Source of the DNA: Prosapia bicincta
Lineage: Eukaryota; Arthropoda; Insecta; Hemiptera; Cercopidae
DNA: 64,000 nucleotides
Assembly: GCA_036971475.1 (NCBI GenBank)
Contig: JBAIZL010000002.1
Span: 233,200,143 to 233,264,142, forward strand
Reading direction: 5' to 3'
Position 1 is the stretch's first letter. The number at the start of each line of letters is the position of its first letter. A program made the translations under genes and the position numbers. This document shows, piece after piece, positions 35,999 to 48,561 of this stretch. The notes under the pieces are model-generated. The model was not told the origin of the DNA. It searched no databases and saw nothing but the letters and a program-made list of their open reading frames with translations.

Positions 35999-36347
35999 CG
36001 ACAGTGGTAGGTCGCTAGTCGGAAATGTAGATCTATAGTTGTCGTGTCAAATATTGTTAATGTGATATAAACAAAACTACCAACCAATTGGGACCTATAT
36101 TCAACAAGCTGCCTGGGGTAGACCGTCTCTCCCTTGGCACGCTACTGGGTAGATGCCTCGTTACGCTCCCGATGCACTGATATATCCCTTATACTATACG
36201 GTATAGAATTATTCTTCCTATATGGATTATGAACTCATAGAACCCTTCAGGAAATAGACTACTGCAGATGATCGTCTATTCCACGTGATACAATGATACC
36301 ACCTATGCTCTCTAACAGGGGATATCGATGTTTTCTTTAATGCTTTC
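35956..36347. other. (TA)n target tract and unassigned flank
   Basis: TA repeats at 35956-35996 are the right half of the BEL insertion target (left half 29319-29359). The following ~350 bp are of mixed composition and not recognised. Confidence 0.6.
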
Positions 36348-37288
36348 TAGTAATGTAAAATTCCCGGGAATTTATACTTGGGGGAAAATTCCCAGAGAAC
36401 ATTGCTGGGAATACTCCCAAAATTCAATAATTCCCGGAAATTTAATGTTTTTTAAATCCCTTAGAACTGATCTATTAATATGAACATATAAATCAATTTA
36501 TAAAGAGTTATATTCAAAAATAAATATTATTTAAGTCTCGATTCCTTCACATAAATTTAAAACTTTGATACTTGTTTATTTTAACAGTAAACTGACTGGG
36601 TTTACCTTTAAATGGTATTGATTGCTGGGTGGATCACTATCATGTTCTCTAGTATCAATGAAAATTATCAAATTTTAAACCTATTACAAATTCTTGTATA
36701 TTTCCTATAGAATAGTGCAAAATACTCCCAAATTACTAATAGGTCATTTTAACTTGTTAAATTAAACTTTTAATCCAAAATATTTACATTTTTTATAATT
36801 TTGATTATTTAAATTAGGTTTGATATCTTCACTATTAGGAAAACATAAATGGTTTCAAACATTTCAATTCAACCATAAAAAGAAATTAATTTTAACAATA
36901 TGTTTGATGAATAAGTTAGCTACTTACCTTGAGTATGCTGCAAAACGTATATCATGAGGTTTATTGAGCTTATAATGGAATTGATTTTGGGTTTCGGTCT
37001 CATAATCAACCGAGTCCGCTCTTAAAGTTTTTATCACGGTAAAAATGAAGGTGTTTGTCAAGGTTTATCACAATATTTTTGATTATTTGGCTTTGTTATT
37101 GATCATTTAGAACCACATAAAGTTCCAAAACAGTTTTAAGACAAATAAACCCCATTTAAATGAGTTTATTCTATAAATTCCCATAAATTCCCTCGTTTTG
37201 GGAACTTATAAAGCCTTCGGGAAGTTCCCTGGAAGTATTCCCATTTACAAATTCCCTTCCCACTGGGAATATTCCCGGCACATCACTA
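36348..37288. mobile_element. Non-autonomous hAT-like transposon
   Basis: The left end starts TAGTAATGTAAAATTCCCGG. The right end read on the complement starts TAGTGATGTGCCGGGAATAT; these are imperfect TIRs. Subterminal regions hold many TTCCCGGGAA / AATTCCC motifs in both orientations, as is common in hAT elements. The flanks ATGCTTTC (36340-36347) and ATCCTTTT (37289-37296) agree at 6 of 8 positions, consistent with a decayed 8-bp target duplication. There is no transposase; the 941-bp interior is AT-rich. Confidence 0.7.
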
Positions 37289-39355
37289 ATCCTTTTTATA
37301 TTGAAAATCCTTACTTTACATAGTAGATGGGGATCATACTTGTTGATTGTTATAAAACCAAAAACAAACCAAATAATAAAGTCACAATGCTTGCGCAGCA
37401 GATCAGACGTAGTGGTGTTTCCTAAGGGCTGTATGGTGTTTACAAACCAAATGGCAACAATGGTTTTTAGACTAAATGTTTATTTTCGTTTCTAAATTTT
37501 AACTAATTGCATTTCCGCAGTAGCGTTATAGGATGCATCTTTTTAGGAACGGTTTCTTTAAAATCGATGTGCCTGAGGCACGGGTCCAATTGAATTATTC
37601 TGTGTTGATAAAGCTGGAAAATTGTATTTAAATAAACCCAGTATAACAGCCAGAAATTCCTTCTGGCAGTAGAGTTCCATTCTGACATTTCGTGGAATCG
37701 GAAGCTAATTCATACCCCTAAGGTTTTAGAAAATAAACACCATTTTACCCCACTGTATCTCTTGACATTTGGTAAAATTCGATGAGATGAATTGATTAAA
37801 ATTATTTCTAATTTAAATACACTTCAGATATAGAGTACTCAATAATCATTAAGTGTAAGAAGCTGTTTACGTTGGTAATAAATTTCAAAGATTACATGAA
37901 ATAACAAGGTCTTAAAAGTAACTTTGGACTTTAATCTCACAAACTTCAAGTCTGCAAAGAAGTATTGAGTTTAAGAAACGTTTTGAAAGCGCGTCAAGAT
38001 TTCTGTTACATCGATTCCGTCGCAGAAATATGCTACACCCAGGCTGTTTAAGGGCGCTTTGCAAAACTTTTGTTTCTCGAATAGGCCTAAGTGGTTTTCG
38101 CCAAACGAGAACACGCATATTAAGGTATTTCACAGACATTGAGTACGCGTATTTATTAACAAACTTGTCAAGGTTACTGTCAACTCCTTTTATGTGACAA
38201 CTATCTTGAAATTGTTTACAGTTGGTTAAGAGAGTTTAAATCAATATACAATGTATTATGTTTGAAAACTAGCCAATTAAGTTAATTTTGTTTGCCTTCA
38301 AAATACTTAAAAAAATCTTGGTACACTCAAAATCGCAGTAACTGAATAAATCTACTATACAAAAGTTAATAGTAGACAAGCGCCAAATATACATAATTAT
38401 GAAACGCACTTCAGTAATCATTTACGAAATGTATAACTAAATTATATAATTTCAATTATAATTTAATATGTTTAAAATTTATGTAGTCCCTGAGGAAATT
38501 GTCTTTGTCGCCGAAACTCGTTTTACCTAATAAATGCATTTCTGTGCACTTTTGTTCCTATTTTTGACTCACGGGGCAAAAATGTTATTTATAATTCATT
38601 TTGGTATTGAACTTTATTACAAAATGTTGTTAATATTACAACCTGATTCAGAAATTTAATCTATAATTAGAAGCTATTATAAATTGAAAGCCCCGAAGTT
38701 CCCACTTATTCTAAAAAGGCGTTGTGTTACAAGTTATTTTAACTTGTTTGGAACGAATAAATATTAAAATAAGATTTGAATTATTTTTGTAGCCTATATC
38801 AAGCAGTTTATGTCACGTAAAGTACAAACACATTCTGGAGAATTTCTAAACAAACTTAGACTTCATCGCAGCTTCGAAGGGTATTGAGAGCGGTTAAAAG
38901 AAATCACTTACTGTAGTTGTAAGAACGGTTATATGCGAAGAACTGAATTCCAAGCTAACTGTGAACTTTAAGAACTTTTAAGTTTTACTGTTCACTTACT
39001 TGAACGAACAGTTCAAGTTATATCGTTTACTTAATACTTTAATATTAATAAGATCAGCCTTAATGATTAAGAAAAATAGGAAAGGATAAGGAATAAATGT
39101 TACGGACATGAAACCTTTTGTAAAGGATGTAAAGCAGATCATGGTATCACTTTTGCAAGTTTGTGAACCTTATACCGGGGCCGTTTAGCAGTTGCTCCCC
39201 TTGTAAGAATCGATAGAAGGAATGGAGGATAAACTTAGGCAGGACTAAAGAAAAGATATGATCAAAAGGGTAATAGAAATAAGGGAAGTTATAGAGCCGC
39301 TTAGCGAAAGTAGGCCTTATCTGTGCAGAAGGGTATATTTTAGTATTGAAATTCT
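37289..39355. other. AT-rich stretch without recognisable gene
   Basis: A plus-strand CTGAGGA...GAAAC module is at 38490-38517, followed by AATAAAT. Nothing else is recognised. Confidence 0.4.
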
Positions 39356-39359
39356 AATA

Positions 39360-40140
<781 letters not shown>

Positions 40141-42300
40141 TATGCTAACGTCTCTTTTTATAGATAAAGGAACCATCTTTTTATTTTTTATATACTTCAT
40201 TTAAGGAATCGCGTAGCCTTACCAAAAACACTGTGTGTAATACTAAAGCCCGTGGCACAGCGTATCCAAGGTTACATATCTAAAGTACACCAACTCTTAA
40301 CCCGAGTGAACTTTTATGTCAAGTCGCTACCCGGAAAACTATGTACTGGCTCGCTCTACAAATAAAAGAGAAATCACTTCCAACCAGCAAAAGGTTACTG
40401 CAGGATTAGAAGGCCACAGTAAAACGGTAATCGAGCACGCCAGTTTCATACATCTAACAGCTACTAAAATCTCATATGACGAACTGAAACCAACTAGGAT
40501 TCGTCTCACAATATGTACACGCATCGGCAAATGCGGTGGTTTTTATAGAACAGTCGCGAAACGGAAAATACGTAATTAAATGGATGTTGAAAAAAAGACG
40601 ATTCTGAATATGACTGTCGCCTGAACGGAACCCGCCACTACCACAGTTTTTAAGGAATTTTATCGAAAGGTTTGCTTTGGGTAGAAAACAATTTTGGAGC
40701 AATGATAAACTGCTATGAATAGCGGAAATATATTAATAAATACTTTTTAATGTGTAATTTTATGTGATGAATATAATAAGTATAGAAATTGTTCCTACAA
40801 AGCCTACTGAGGAGAACTAAAATGTTGTTTCCTTGCTCGACATTTTCTAAACGATCCAGGCAAGGTTAAACTTCAAAGCCTTTGGATACAGGACGCTTGT
40901 AGGCCTGATGAGCTGAGCAATTAAGATACAAGCCCTGCTCCTAATTATGTAGCCCTTTGTAACTGCAGGTCGTCCAGTTTAAAGAAATCATTTTAGTGAA
41001 TAATATGAAGGAAATGTCTTACTCCTTGATTTTTTCTTTGCCTAATTATGTCAAGAATTCGGTCTGCTGTGTTCAGCAATTGTAAAAACGTATTTTAATA
41101 TATAACAGTATATTTCTATCTAGTGCTGGGACGCACTACTATTCCGGGAAATTAGATTAAGAACAGGAAAACAATTTATTAATGAGTTAATATTTTCTAT
41201 CACACTGCAAGTCTAAGTAATAATAATAAAAACTAGTATAGTTTGTAAACATACTGTAATTATTGCAAACACGTTAAACCGCAGATTTACAAAACATAAT
41301 CGTTATATTTTCCACATTTAAAACGTAGATCGTTTATTGACGGTTTTTTTATTAATTTAGTAATTGTACATTATTAATAAAAGTGTATGTAAATAGTACA
41401 TATATATTGCTTCAACTACTGTACTTAGCAAACTATTTGATAATTATAGTGAAATGTTGTTAGCCAAAAGTGAACCAAAAGCGAAAATTTTTGAAACAAC
41501 ATGAACGGAAAGAGCCTACTTCTCCTAAATATGTTTGCTGTAGGCTACAGAAATTTTTATTTCACTTTATCAAATAAAATTGGCCGATGCAAAAGCAGCA
41601 ATATAATAAAAATATTTGTTATAGAATTTACGCACTAAAAACAATACAAAGCTATTTACAGTATTTAAAAATTATTCTTTGTGTACGTAATTCATAGCAA
41701 AACATTGACGACTGAACAAAGGATTGACACAATAACTGTATTTTGCTCTTGGCAATAAAAAATGCCGTTTAAAGCCAAACAAGCTTCCTAGAATTGTTCC
41801 TTTTATTTAATACATTATAGGATTACGTATTCACTTAGTTAAGTAGTTTAAATAAAGGTTTTTTGACTATAGAAGGTATGTGTGAGTGTCTGTGTACTGT
41901 AGAATTATGACATAATTTATAATTAAATAATTAAATTTGTTCTGCCTGTTGTATTGTTCTATTTATGCGAGTAAGTGACCGACCTAAATATTCTTGAAAT
42001 AGAAATGCTCAAAATCACGTCTTGTAAATATTGGTGTTGGTTAAAAGTATTTAAAAGTACCAAACAAGTTTATAAAGTGTTTTATATTGAGGTAATTATT
42101 TAGTTTATAAGAATGTTGTTTTAAAATCCACTTAACGTTAAAACGATCGAGCCGCATTTATTAAATACATTTTGGGGTTATGCAAAGTGAGAGCCGAAAA
42201 AATGAGATGCACATGGAAGTTGGAGTAGCTTGAAAACTTCCCCCCATTCCCCCCTCATTGGACAGGTGTAGTCCCGGTCCTCTTGACTATGCCTTCTTTG
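40141..42300. other. AT-rich stretch without recognisable gene
   Basis: A plus-strand frame at 40316-40579 (87 codons) has ordinary amino-acid composition but no recognisable motif, so I do not call it a gene. A ~24-bp match to the end of the 10.9-kb MITE is at 41821-41848. Confidence 0.4.
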
Positions 42301-42461
<161 letters not shown>

Positions 42462-42489
42462 TATGGTGATATAATTTCTTGTAATATAG

Positions 42490-42890
42490 TTAATAAAATA
42501 AAATATTTCAAAAACAAGAATACGTTTAATGAATATATTTATTCAAAGCTTTACGCCGATAAAATAGTACCAGCATCTTCAGGAAAATAATTATCTATTC
42601 AATAGATAATTATTTTCCTGAAGATGCTGGTACTATTTTATCGGCGAAAAGCTTTGAATAAATATATTCATTAAAAGTATTCTTGTTTTTTATATATTTT
42701 ATTTTATTATATATATTTTAAAACAACATAAGTTATTCAAATACAAGAATATTTATTAATTTATATCCAAAGCATTTCGTTGGCAAACAGTACCAACATC
42801 ATCAGGAATGAAAATTTTCATAATGAATAGCTTTAGATATAAATTAATAAATATTCTTGTATTTGAATAACCTATGTTGTTTTAAATTAT
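42490..42890. mobile_element. Four inverted modules with hammerhead-like cores
   Basis: Modules alternate in orientation: B (-) 42490-42599, A (+) 42601-42709, C (-) 42717-42812, D (+, core missing) 42830-42890. A and B form a palindrome with 89-nt arms (42511-42689) and a single-base centre at 42600. C and D share ~55-nt outer arms. Each complete module reads TCCTGA(A/T)GATG(C/T)TGGTACT, a loop, then a complementary strand, GAAA and GCTTTG, an AATAAAT and ATTCTTGT. The core CTGANGA...GAAA is that of a hammerhead ribozyme. Similar arrangements occur at the terminal repeats of Penelope-like elements, but no protein is encoded here. Element identity is inferred. Confidence 0.55.
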
Positions 42891-42905
42891 TAAACAAGAA
42901 AACGT

Positions 42906-42910
<5 letters not shown>

Positions 42911-42954
<44 letters not shown>

Positions 42955-42972
42955 TATATATATATATATATA
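42911..42972. repeat. (AT)n microsatellite
   Basis: AT run with one G interruption near 42952. Confidence 0.95.
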
Positions 42973-43417
42973 ACATTTTATTATTTGTTGTAGCAATGTA
43001 AAGTTTTAGAACATTACGTAGGGAATATTTTTAATTATTGTTTTTATTATTTCAATATTTTCGTAAAAGGGTAAATAAGATTCACTATGTTGGAAAAATT
43101 AATTAGCTATAATATTTTAAATATTCTTTACATGAAAGCGATTTTTTACTCAACATTTTTTAAGTGAATATTAAAAGTAATCTCATCAGACCGAATATTA
43201 AAATCCGCTCAAAATATACAATTGTACTTTGCATACCGCAGCAAATTAATTACACGCTCAAGTACGTCCGCTCTATAAATATAACCCCAGTATCTTCCAA
43301 ACAACTACTGTTTTGTTAAATGCATACTTTTTTTGCGGATCTGACGAGAACAATTGTTAGGGGAAAGATTTTCGAATTTTTCGCACAACAAAGTTGGAGA
43401 AAGAAAATGAGGAAGTT

Positions 43418-43422
<5 letters not shown>

Positions 43423-43484
<62 letters not shown>

Positions 43485-43500
43485 GAGAGAGAGAGAGAAA
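43423..43500. repeat. (AG)n microsatellite
   Basis: AG run with one AACG interruption, 25 bp outside the Gypsy LTR. Confidence 0.95.
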
Positions 43501-43525
43501 GCACTCGTATAAAAGCTATAGAATT

Positions 43526-44620
43526 GTGTAACGGTTTATTATTAAACAAATTGGATTTTATTTAGTTATAACTCTTAAAACATTTAATATTCACTTCTGG
43601 CTTACAGTTCAGGCGTAACGAGACGTCTGTCTGTAACGCAATAGAAGCTATAACTCCGTTACATTAAAATATTTTAAATTACCAAGTTAAATCATTAAAA
43701 TTAGCAGAATACTCTTGAATTAATTCTTAAGGCTTATTAATCTGAAATGCAAGGAATTGTTCGCTGGTAAAATAATGACTCTTTTAAATTCAATTAAAGC
43801 AAATTATAATCATTTATTTTAAGATAGACAGACAAAATAAATTAAAATCATGACACATAAATTTTTAACACTCAGTTACGGATTATGGAACATTTTAATT
43901 CTATTTATAAATTTTTAAGGATAGCAATCCTTCAATTAATTAATTAATCAATGGCTGAAAATGAACATGTATTCGAGCTTACTTGCCTTTTTTGTATAAT
44001 CAAATTTAATAATTTAATGTGAACATATTGGCACCAAAAGATGCGTAATTATAGTTATGCTTATTAGTTAAAAGTTCAATGTTTATTATTTAGAATTCTG
44101 CTGCGAAACATTTTGAATTTTGAAATTAAGTTTTAAAAGTCTTAAATCGCCCACTTAGCTGTATTAACTTGTCGTAACTTCGCTTCCTCCTCGTGGAAAA
44201 TCTCGGTAAAGCCCTCAATAAGTCAGCGACCCATCTTGTACCTGGTATCGTATGCCGTGTTCTATGCCATGATTAAAAGAAAATAATACTTTACATTAAT
44301 TAAAATAAAAAGAAACTAAATAAATTTTCTTGCTATTTGAAGACGTCCGTTCCCTGTTACATCTTGGCCAAATGAGAGAGAAATATTAGTCGCGAGCAAC
44401 CTTCCTACCTATCGCGCATCCGGGGCGCGCATGCCTAGCTTGATTACTTGTTTTAATTTTTCTCGCTAGATGTCACTATCAGCCAGAGATCTCATTAAAA
44501 ATATTTATCATACATAACAATTTTTTTACATAGTCATACATTATTACAATTTTGAATTTATTCTCGTTTATTTTCTGAAATTTGCTAATTTAATATGTAA
44601 CACCGTCTAAAGTGTGTTAC
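43526..44620 (-). repeat. Gypsy 3' LTR
   Basis: 1,095 bp. Lacks the 36-bp duplicated segment of the partner; otherwise differs by about one substitution and one base of a T run. A purine-rich tract (minus strand AAGAGGGGGGAAAAATAT, 44621-44638) borders it on the inner side and is a good polypurine tract for plus-strand priming. Confidence 0.93.
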
Positions 44621-45234
44621 ATATTTTTCCCCCCTCTTGAAAAAAAAATTGTGTCATTTCATTTCTCCCCTTTTTTTTTATTGGAATGTTTTTATCTAAT
44701 TTGTATAATTTATTAATGACTCTCAGTCCAGCAACCAAACAATTCTTCTTTAAAGTAAACATATCACAAACCCTTTAACATTACTTGCATGTCCGTAACT
44801 AGAACAAGCTTAGTTTAACAAAAAATTTTTTTTACATTACATTAACATAATACAAACAAATTATGTCTCGGATTTAGCATTCTTCCAAACAAAATTAAAC
44901 CTTTTTTTTTTTACAAATAAATCCATAATCATCTCTTCTTTTACATTTATAAAACATTGTATTGACACATACTCTTATAATTTCACATAATGTTCTTTAC
45001 TGCCTTTATTTCATTAAAACACTTTTATCATTTAATCATAAATAACATCAACTCACTTCAATAGTGTTTTTATTTATTCGGTGCGCACCATTGTCTTTAA
45101 ATACGAAGTTTACATATAAGATTTATACCTAATTACATGATTCATTACTCCTGTATCTTTCATAAACATCATTTAAAAGTTGTTGCAAATTGTTCAGTTG
45201 TTTGCTTGTTAAAGTGTTATTAATTATGTATTGT

Positions 45235-48200
45235 TTAATTTAAGGTAGTTTGTTTTGTAAAGTCAGTCCGTCTTGTAAGTGTGGTCCACGTCATGAGTCT
45301 GGGACCAAATAGTCTTACCCCTTGTGTAATTGTGCCATACTTTTTATTTTTCTCAATTGACATTTTAATATTCTTTATGGCTTTGTTAAGTCTGCTTGCT
45401 ATTTCTGTTTTAGTAATTTTTTTTTCTACAATGTCGTTCAAACTCCACAAATTTGTTAATAAATCATTTGGTTTAAAATTAAACATTAATTCAAAGGCTG
45501 AATGGCCAGTGGATTCATTGAAGGCTGAATTTAGACAAATTTGCAAATAATGAAGTCCTTCATCCCACATTGTTTGTTTATCATGAAAAAAGCTCCTTAA
45601 CAAAACCTTAATATTTTTAATATATCTCTCAGCCTTATTGGCTCTAGGTATGTACGGTAGGGTTTTGATATGTTTTATTCCATTATTAAACATAAAATTC
45701 TTAAACTCAATGGCTTTAAAACATGCTCCATTATCAGACACCAAGAAACGAGGCATACCAAAATTAGCAAAAACTACATCTCTCAACTTGTTGATGACAT
45801 TTACAGCTTTGGCATTTCTTAAAGGCATTATATAACAGAATCTACTTAAATCATCTACTGCAATTAACAAATGATTATGACCTTTCTTACTCCTTACTAA
45901 TGGTCCCATTATATCTACATACAGTTTTTGCATGGGATTGTTTGATACAAAACTTACAAGTTTCCCATTATAAATTTTTGGTGCTTGTTTACAAGTAGCA
46001 CATATTTGACAATCTTTAATTTTTTGTTTTATAAAATTACACAAATTAGGTCTATAGAAATATTGGTTAATCTTTGACATTGTTTTTAATTGACTGAGAT
46101 GTCCGCCAAGAAATGAAGTATGATAATATTCGAACATCATGTCTTTCAAATTAACAGGCAAATAAATTTCTAATTTGTTTTTATCTTTAAACATTAATAG
46201 GCCTTTGCTCATACAAAATTTTTTATTGTTAGTTTTAGATTTAATACTTTCTACAATTTTTGTTATTTCAGGATCTGTTTTTTTATGTACTTTCAAATCT
46301 AGGTAACCTAAAGGTATTTGCGAAATTACATTAGTTTGAGGTTTAGGACATTTGTTGTTGTTAATAGATTGGAATTTCTTCCCCTGTTTATCTTTTTTAA
46401 AGATTTCGTCCTTCGACTCTATCTCCACTATTTCGATATCAATACCTTCCCCATTATTGTGGATCCTACTAAGAGCATCGGCTACAACATTCTGTTGCCC
46501 TTTTATGTGAAATATTTTGAAAGGTAGACTTACAATTCTCTCTAACCATCTTCCCAATTTGCCTAACTTTCGGAAATGTGTAAGAGACCATGATAATGCT
46601 TGATTATCTGTAAGCAAGTAAAAGGGTTGTACCTCTAAGAATTTATAAATTTTTTCGATGCTAAGAACAATGGCTAAAGTTTCCTTTTCGTATACTGAAA
46701 GAGCTCTCTCTGAATCTGTGAATTTCTTTGAAAAGTAAGCTACTGGTTTCTTTTGATCGGCTTCATTTTTCTGTAACAAGCATTCACCAACGCCATGCTC
46801 ACTGGCATCTGTCATCAGATAGAAAGGTTTGTTGTAATCTGCTATTGCTAAACATGGAGGATTGGATATACAATTTTTTAAGGTGTTAAAACTTTTCTCA
46901 CACTCTTCCGTCCACTGGAATTTAACTCTTTTCTTCCTTAACTCGTTCAATATACTAGCAATTTTTGCATAATCTTTAATGAAACTACTGAAAAATGACA
47001 CCATGCCTATAAATCTAGACACTTCCTTAGCATTTTTTGGTCTAGGAAAATTTTTTATTGAATTTGTTCTTTCTGGATCGATTTTAATTTGATTATGGCT
47101 CACTTTATTGCCCAAAAAATTAATCTCTTTACACACAAATTTTACCTTGCTCAAATTTACAGTTAAGTTATTTTTACTCAATCTACTGATTACCTCTCTA
47201 ACATGTTTCAGATGTTCTTCTAAACTATTACTATATATAAGGATGCCATCAACAAAGTTTAACATGTATTTAAACTTAATATCGCTAAAAATTCTTTCTA
47301 TATACGAGCTTAATATTCCACTGCCTACATGCAAACCATATGGAATTCTCGTATAATTATATTGACTAAAAGGTGTTGAAAACGCGGTATATTTTTTGCT
47401 ATTTTCGGTAAGCGGTATCTGGTGGAAACTGTTACAAAGATCAATACAACTAAAATACTTAGCATTACCCAGAAATTGATAACAATCGGCCATGTCGCCA
47501 ATAGGATGTGAAACTCTTTCTATCAATTGGTTCATTTTGCCATAATTCACTACAAGTCTATGTTTATCACCCTTTGACACTAAAAATGAAGGACTCAAAT
47601 ATGGGCTAGTGGAATGCTCAATTATTCCTTGTGCTAGTAAATCATCTATTATTCCTTTTAGAATAGTCATTTTAGGTGGACTGATGGGATATGGTTTAAC
47701 TTTTACAATTTCATCAGATTTTACTTTTAAATCAAATTTAAAATTTAAGGCTTTGCCGATCTTGTCTGTAAATACATTAGGAAATTGTCTTACTATCGCT
47801 TCTATTTCTTTAATTCCTTCTGGACTACCAATTTGTATTTTACTATTACTCATTATATTGTTATTGCTTAAGGATTTAAAATTATTAATCTTTATTTTTA
47901 CTGTAGGATCAAAATTAAAATAGCATTTTTGTTCTGATATGTCTATTATTAAACCTGTTTCATTAATGAATGGAGTTCCTAATATCAGGGGCCATGTTAC
48001 GTTATTTACAATATAAAATTTTACATACCAGCTAAAGTGTTTTATTTTTATTTTTTGAATGCAAAAACCTTTCACTTTAATTTCGGCATTATTAGCAGCT
48101 ATAATGGTTTCCATATCTGACTTATACATTGTTATTTTGTTCAGCAATTTATTCTCTTGAATATATTTTTCACTAATTAAATTGATTGAGCTTCCAGTGT

Positions 48201-48561
48201 CAATAAGGGCTTTACTTTTATTGCTTATCTTATTTATTTTTATATCTATCGTTGGTAACATAATTATTTTACGTTGGATTTTCATCCATTTTCTATTTTT
48301 TACCATTTTCAGAACCCTTAGGCATTTGTTTTTATCTTTATTATTTTTATTAAAAATATGCTTTTTATAATTAACATTTTTCTTGTTTACATTTTGCCAA
48401 TAATTGACCTGATTACATTTGTTATTCTTTTTATCGGTTGTTTTGAAATTTACTTGTGAGTTACCTCTATGCTTAGCAAAAAATATATTTTTTACAAAAT
48501 TGCGGGAGGTATTCCTGATGAATGCCTCCCTCCTAATTAGTTTTTTGAATTTGTTCTGCAC
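45235..48561 (-). pseudogene. Gypsy pol (protease, RT, RNase H, integrase) with altered RT active site
   Basis: An open frame of 1,108 codons. Protease ALIDTGSS is at residues ~118-124. The RT region (about 285-465) contains KHRLVVNYGKMN, CIDLCNSFHQIPL and FVDGILIYS at 436-444; the expected motif is (Y/F)xDD, and the second catalytic Asp (codon 47245-47247) is GGC for Gly. RNase H has LMTDASEHGVG and ends WLERIVSLPFKIFHIKGQQN. Integrase has the HHCC zinc finger (GGHLSQL...CQICATCK) and the D,D,E set in KLYVDIMGPL, VSDNGACF and RANKAERYIKNIK. It is presumably made as a gag-pol fusion by -1 frameshifting. The last ~25 residues look unlike a Gypsy C-terminus, and more open sequence follows in another frame to ~45130, so a frameshift near the end is possible. 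No env or chromodomain was recognised. Confidence 0.9.
48537..48546 (-). promoter_or_regulatory. Probable -1 ribosomal frameshift site A AAA AAC
   Basis: The gag frame ends TCA AAA AAC TAA. The heptamer A AAA AAC (48546-48540) has the X XXY YYZ form for -1 slippage, lies directly before the gag stop, and the -1 frame is the pol frame. A downstream pseudoknot was not evaluated. Confidence 0.8.

Noticed and set aside
40316..40579. 87-codon plus-strand ORF with normal composition
   Set aside because: No domain, no splice or operon context and no repeat match; below what I can support as a gene.
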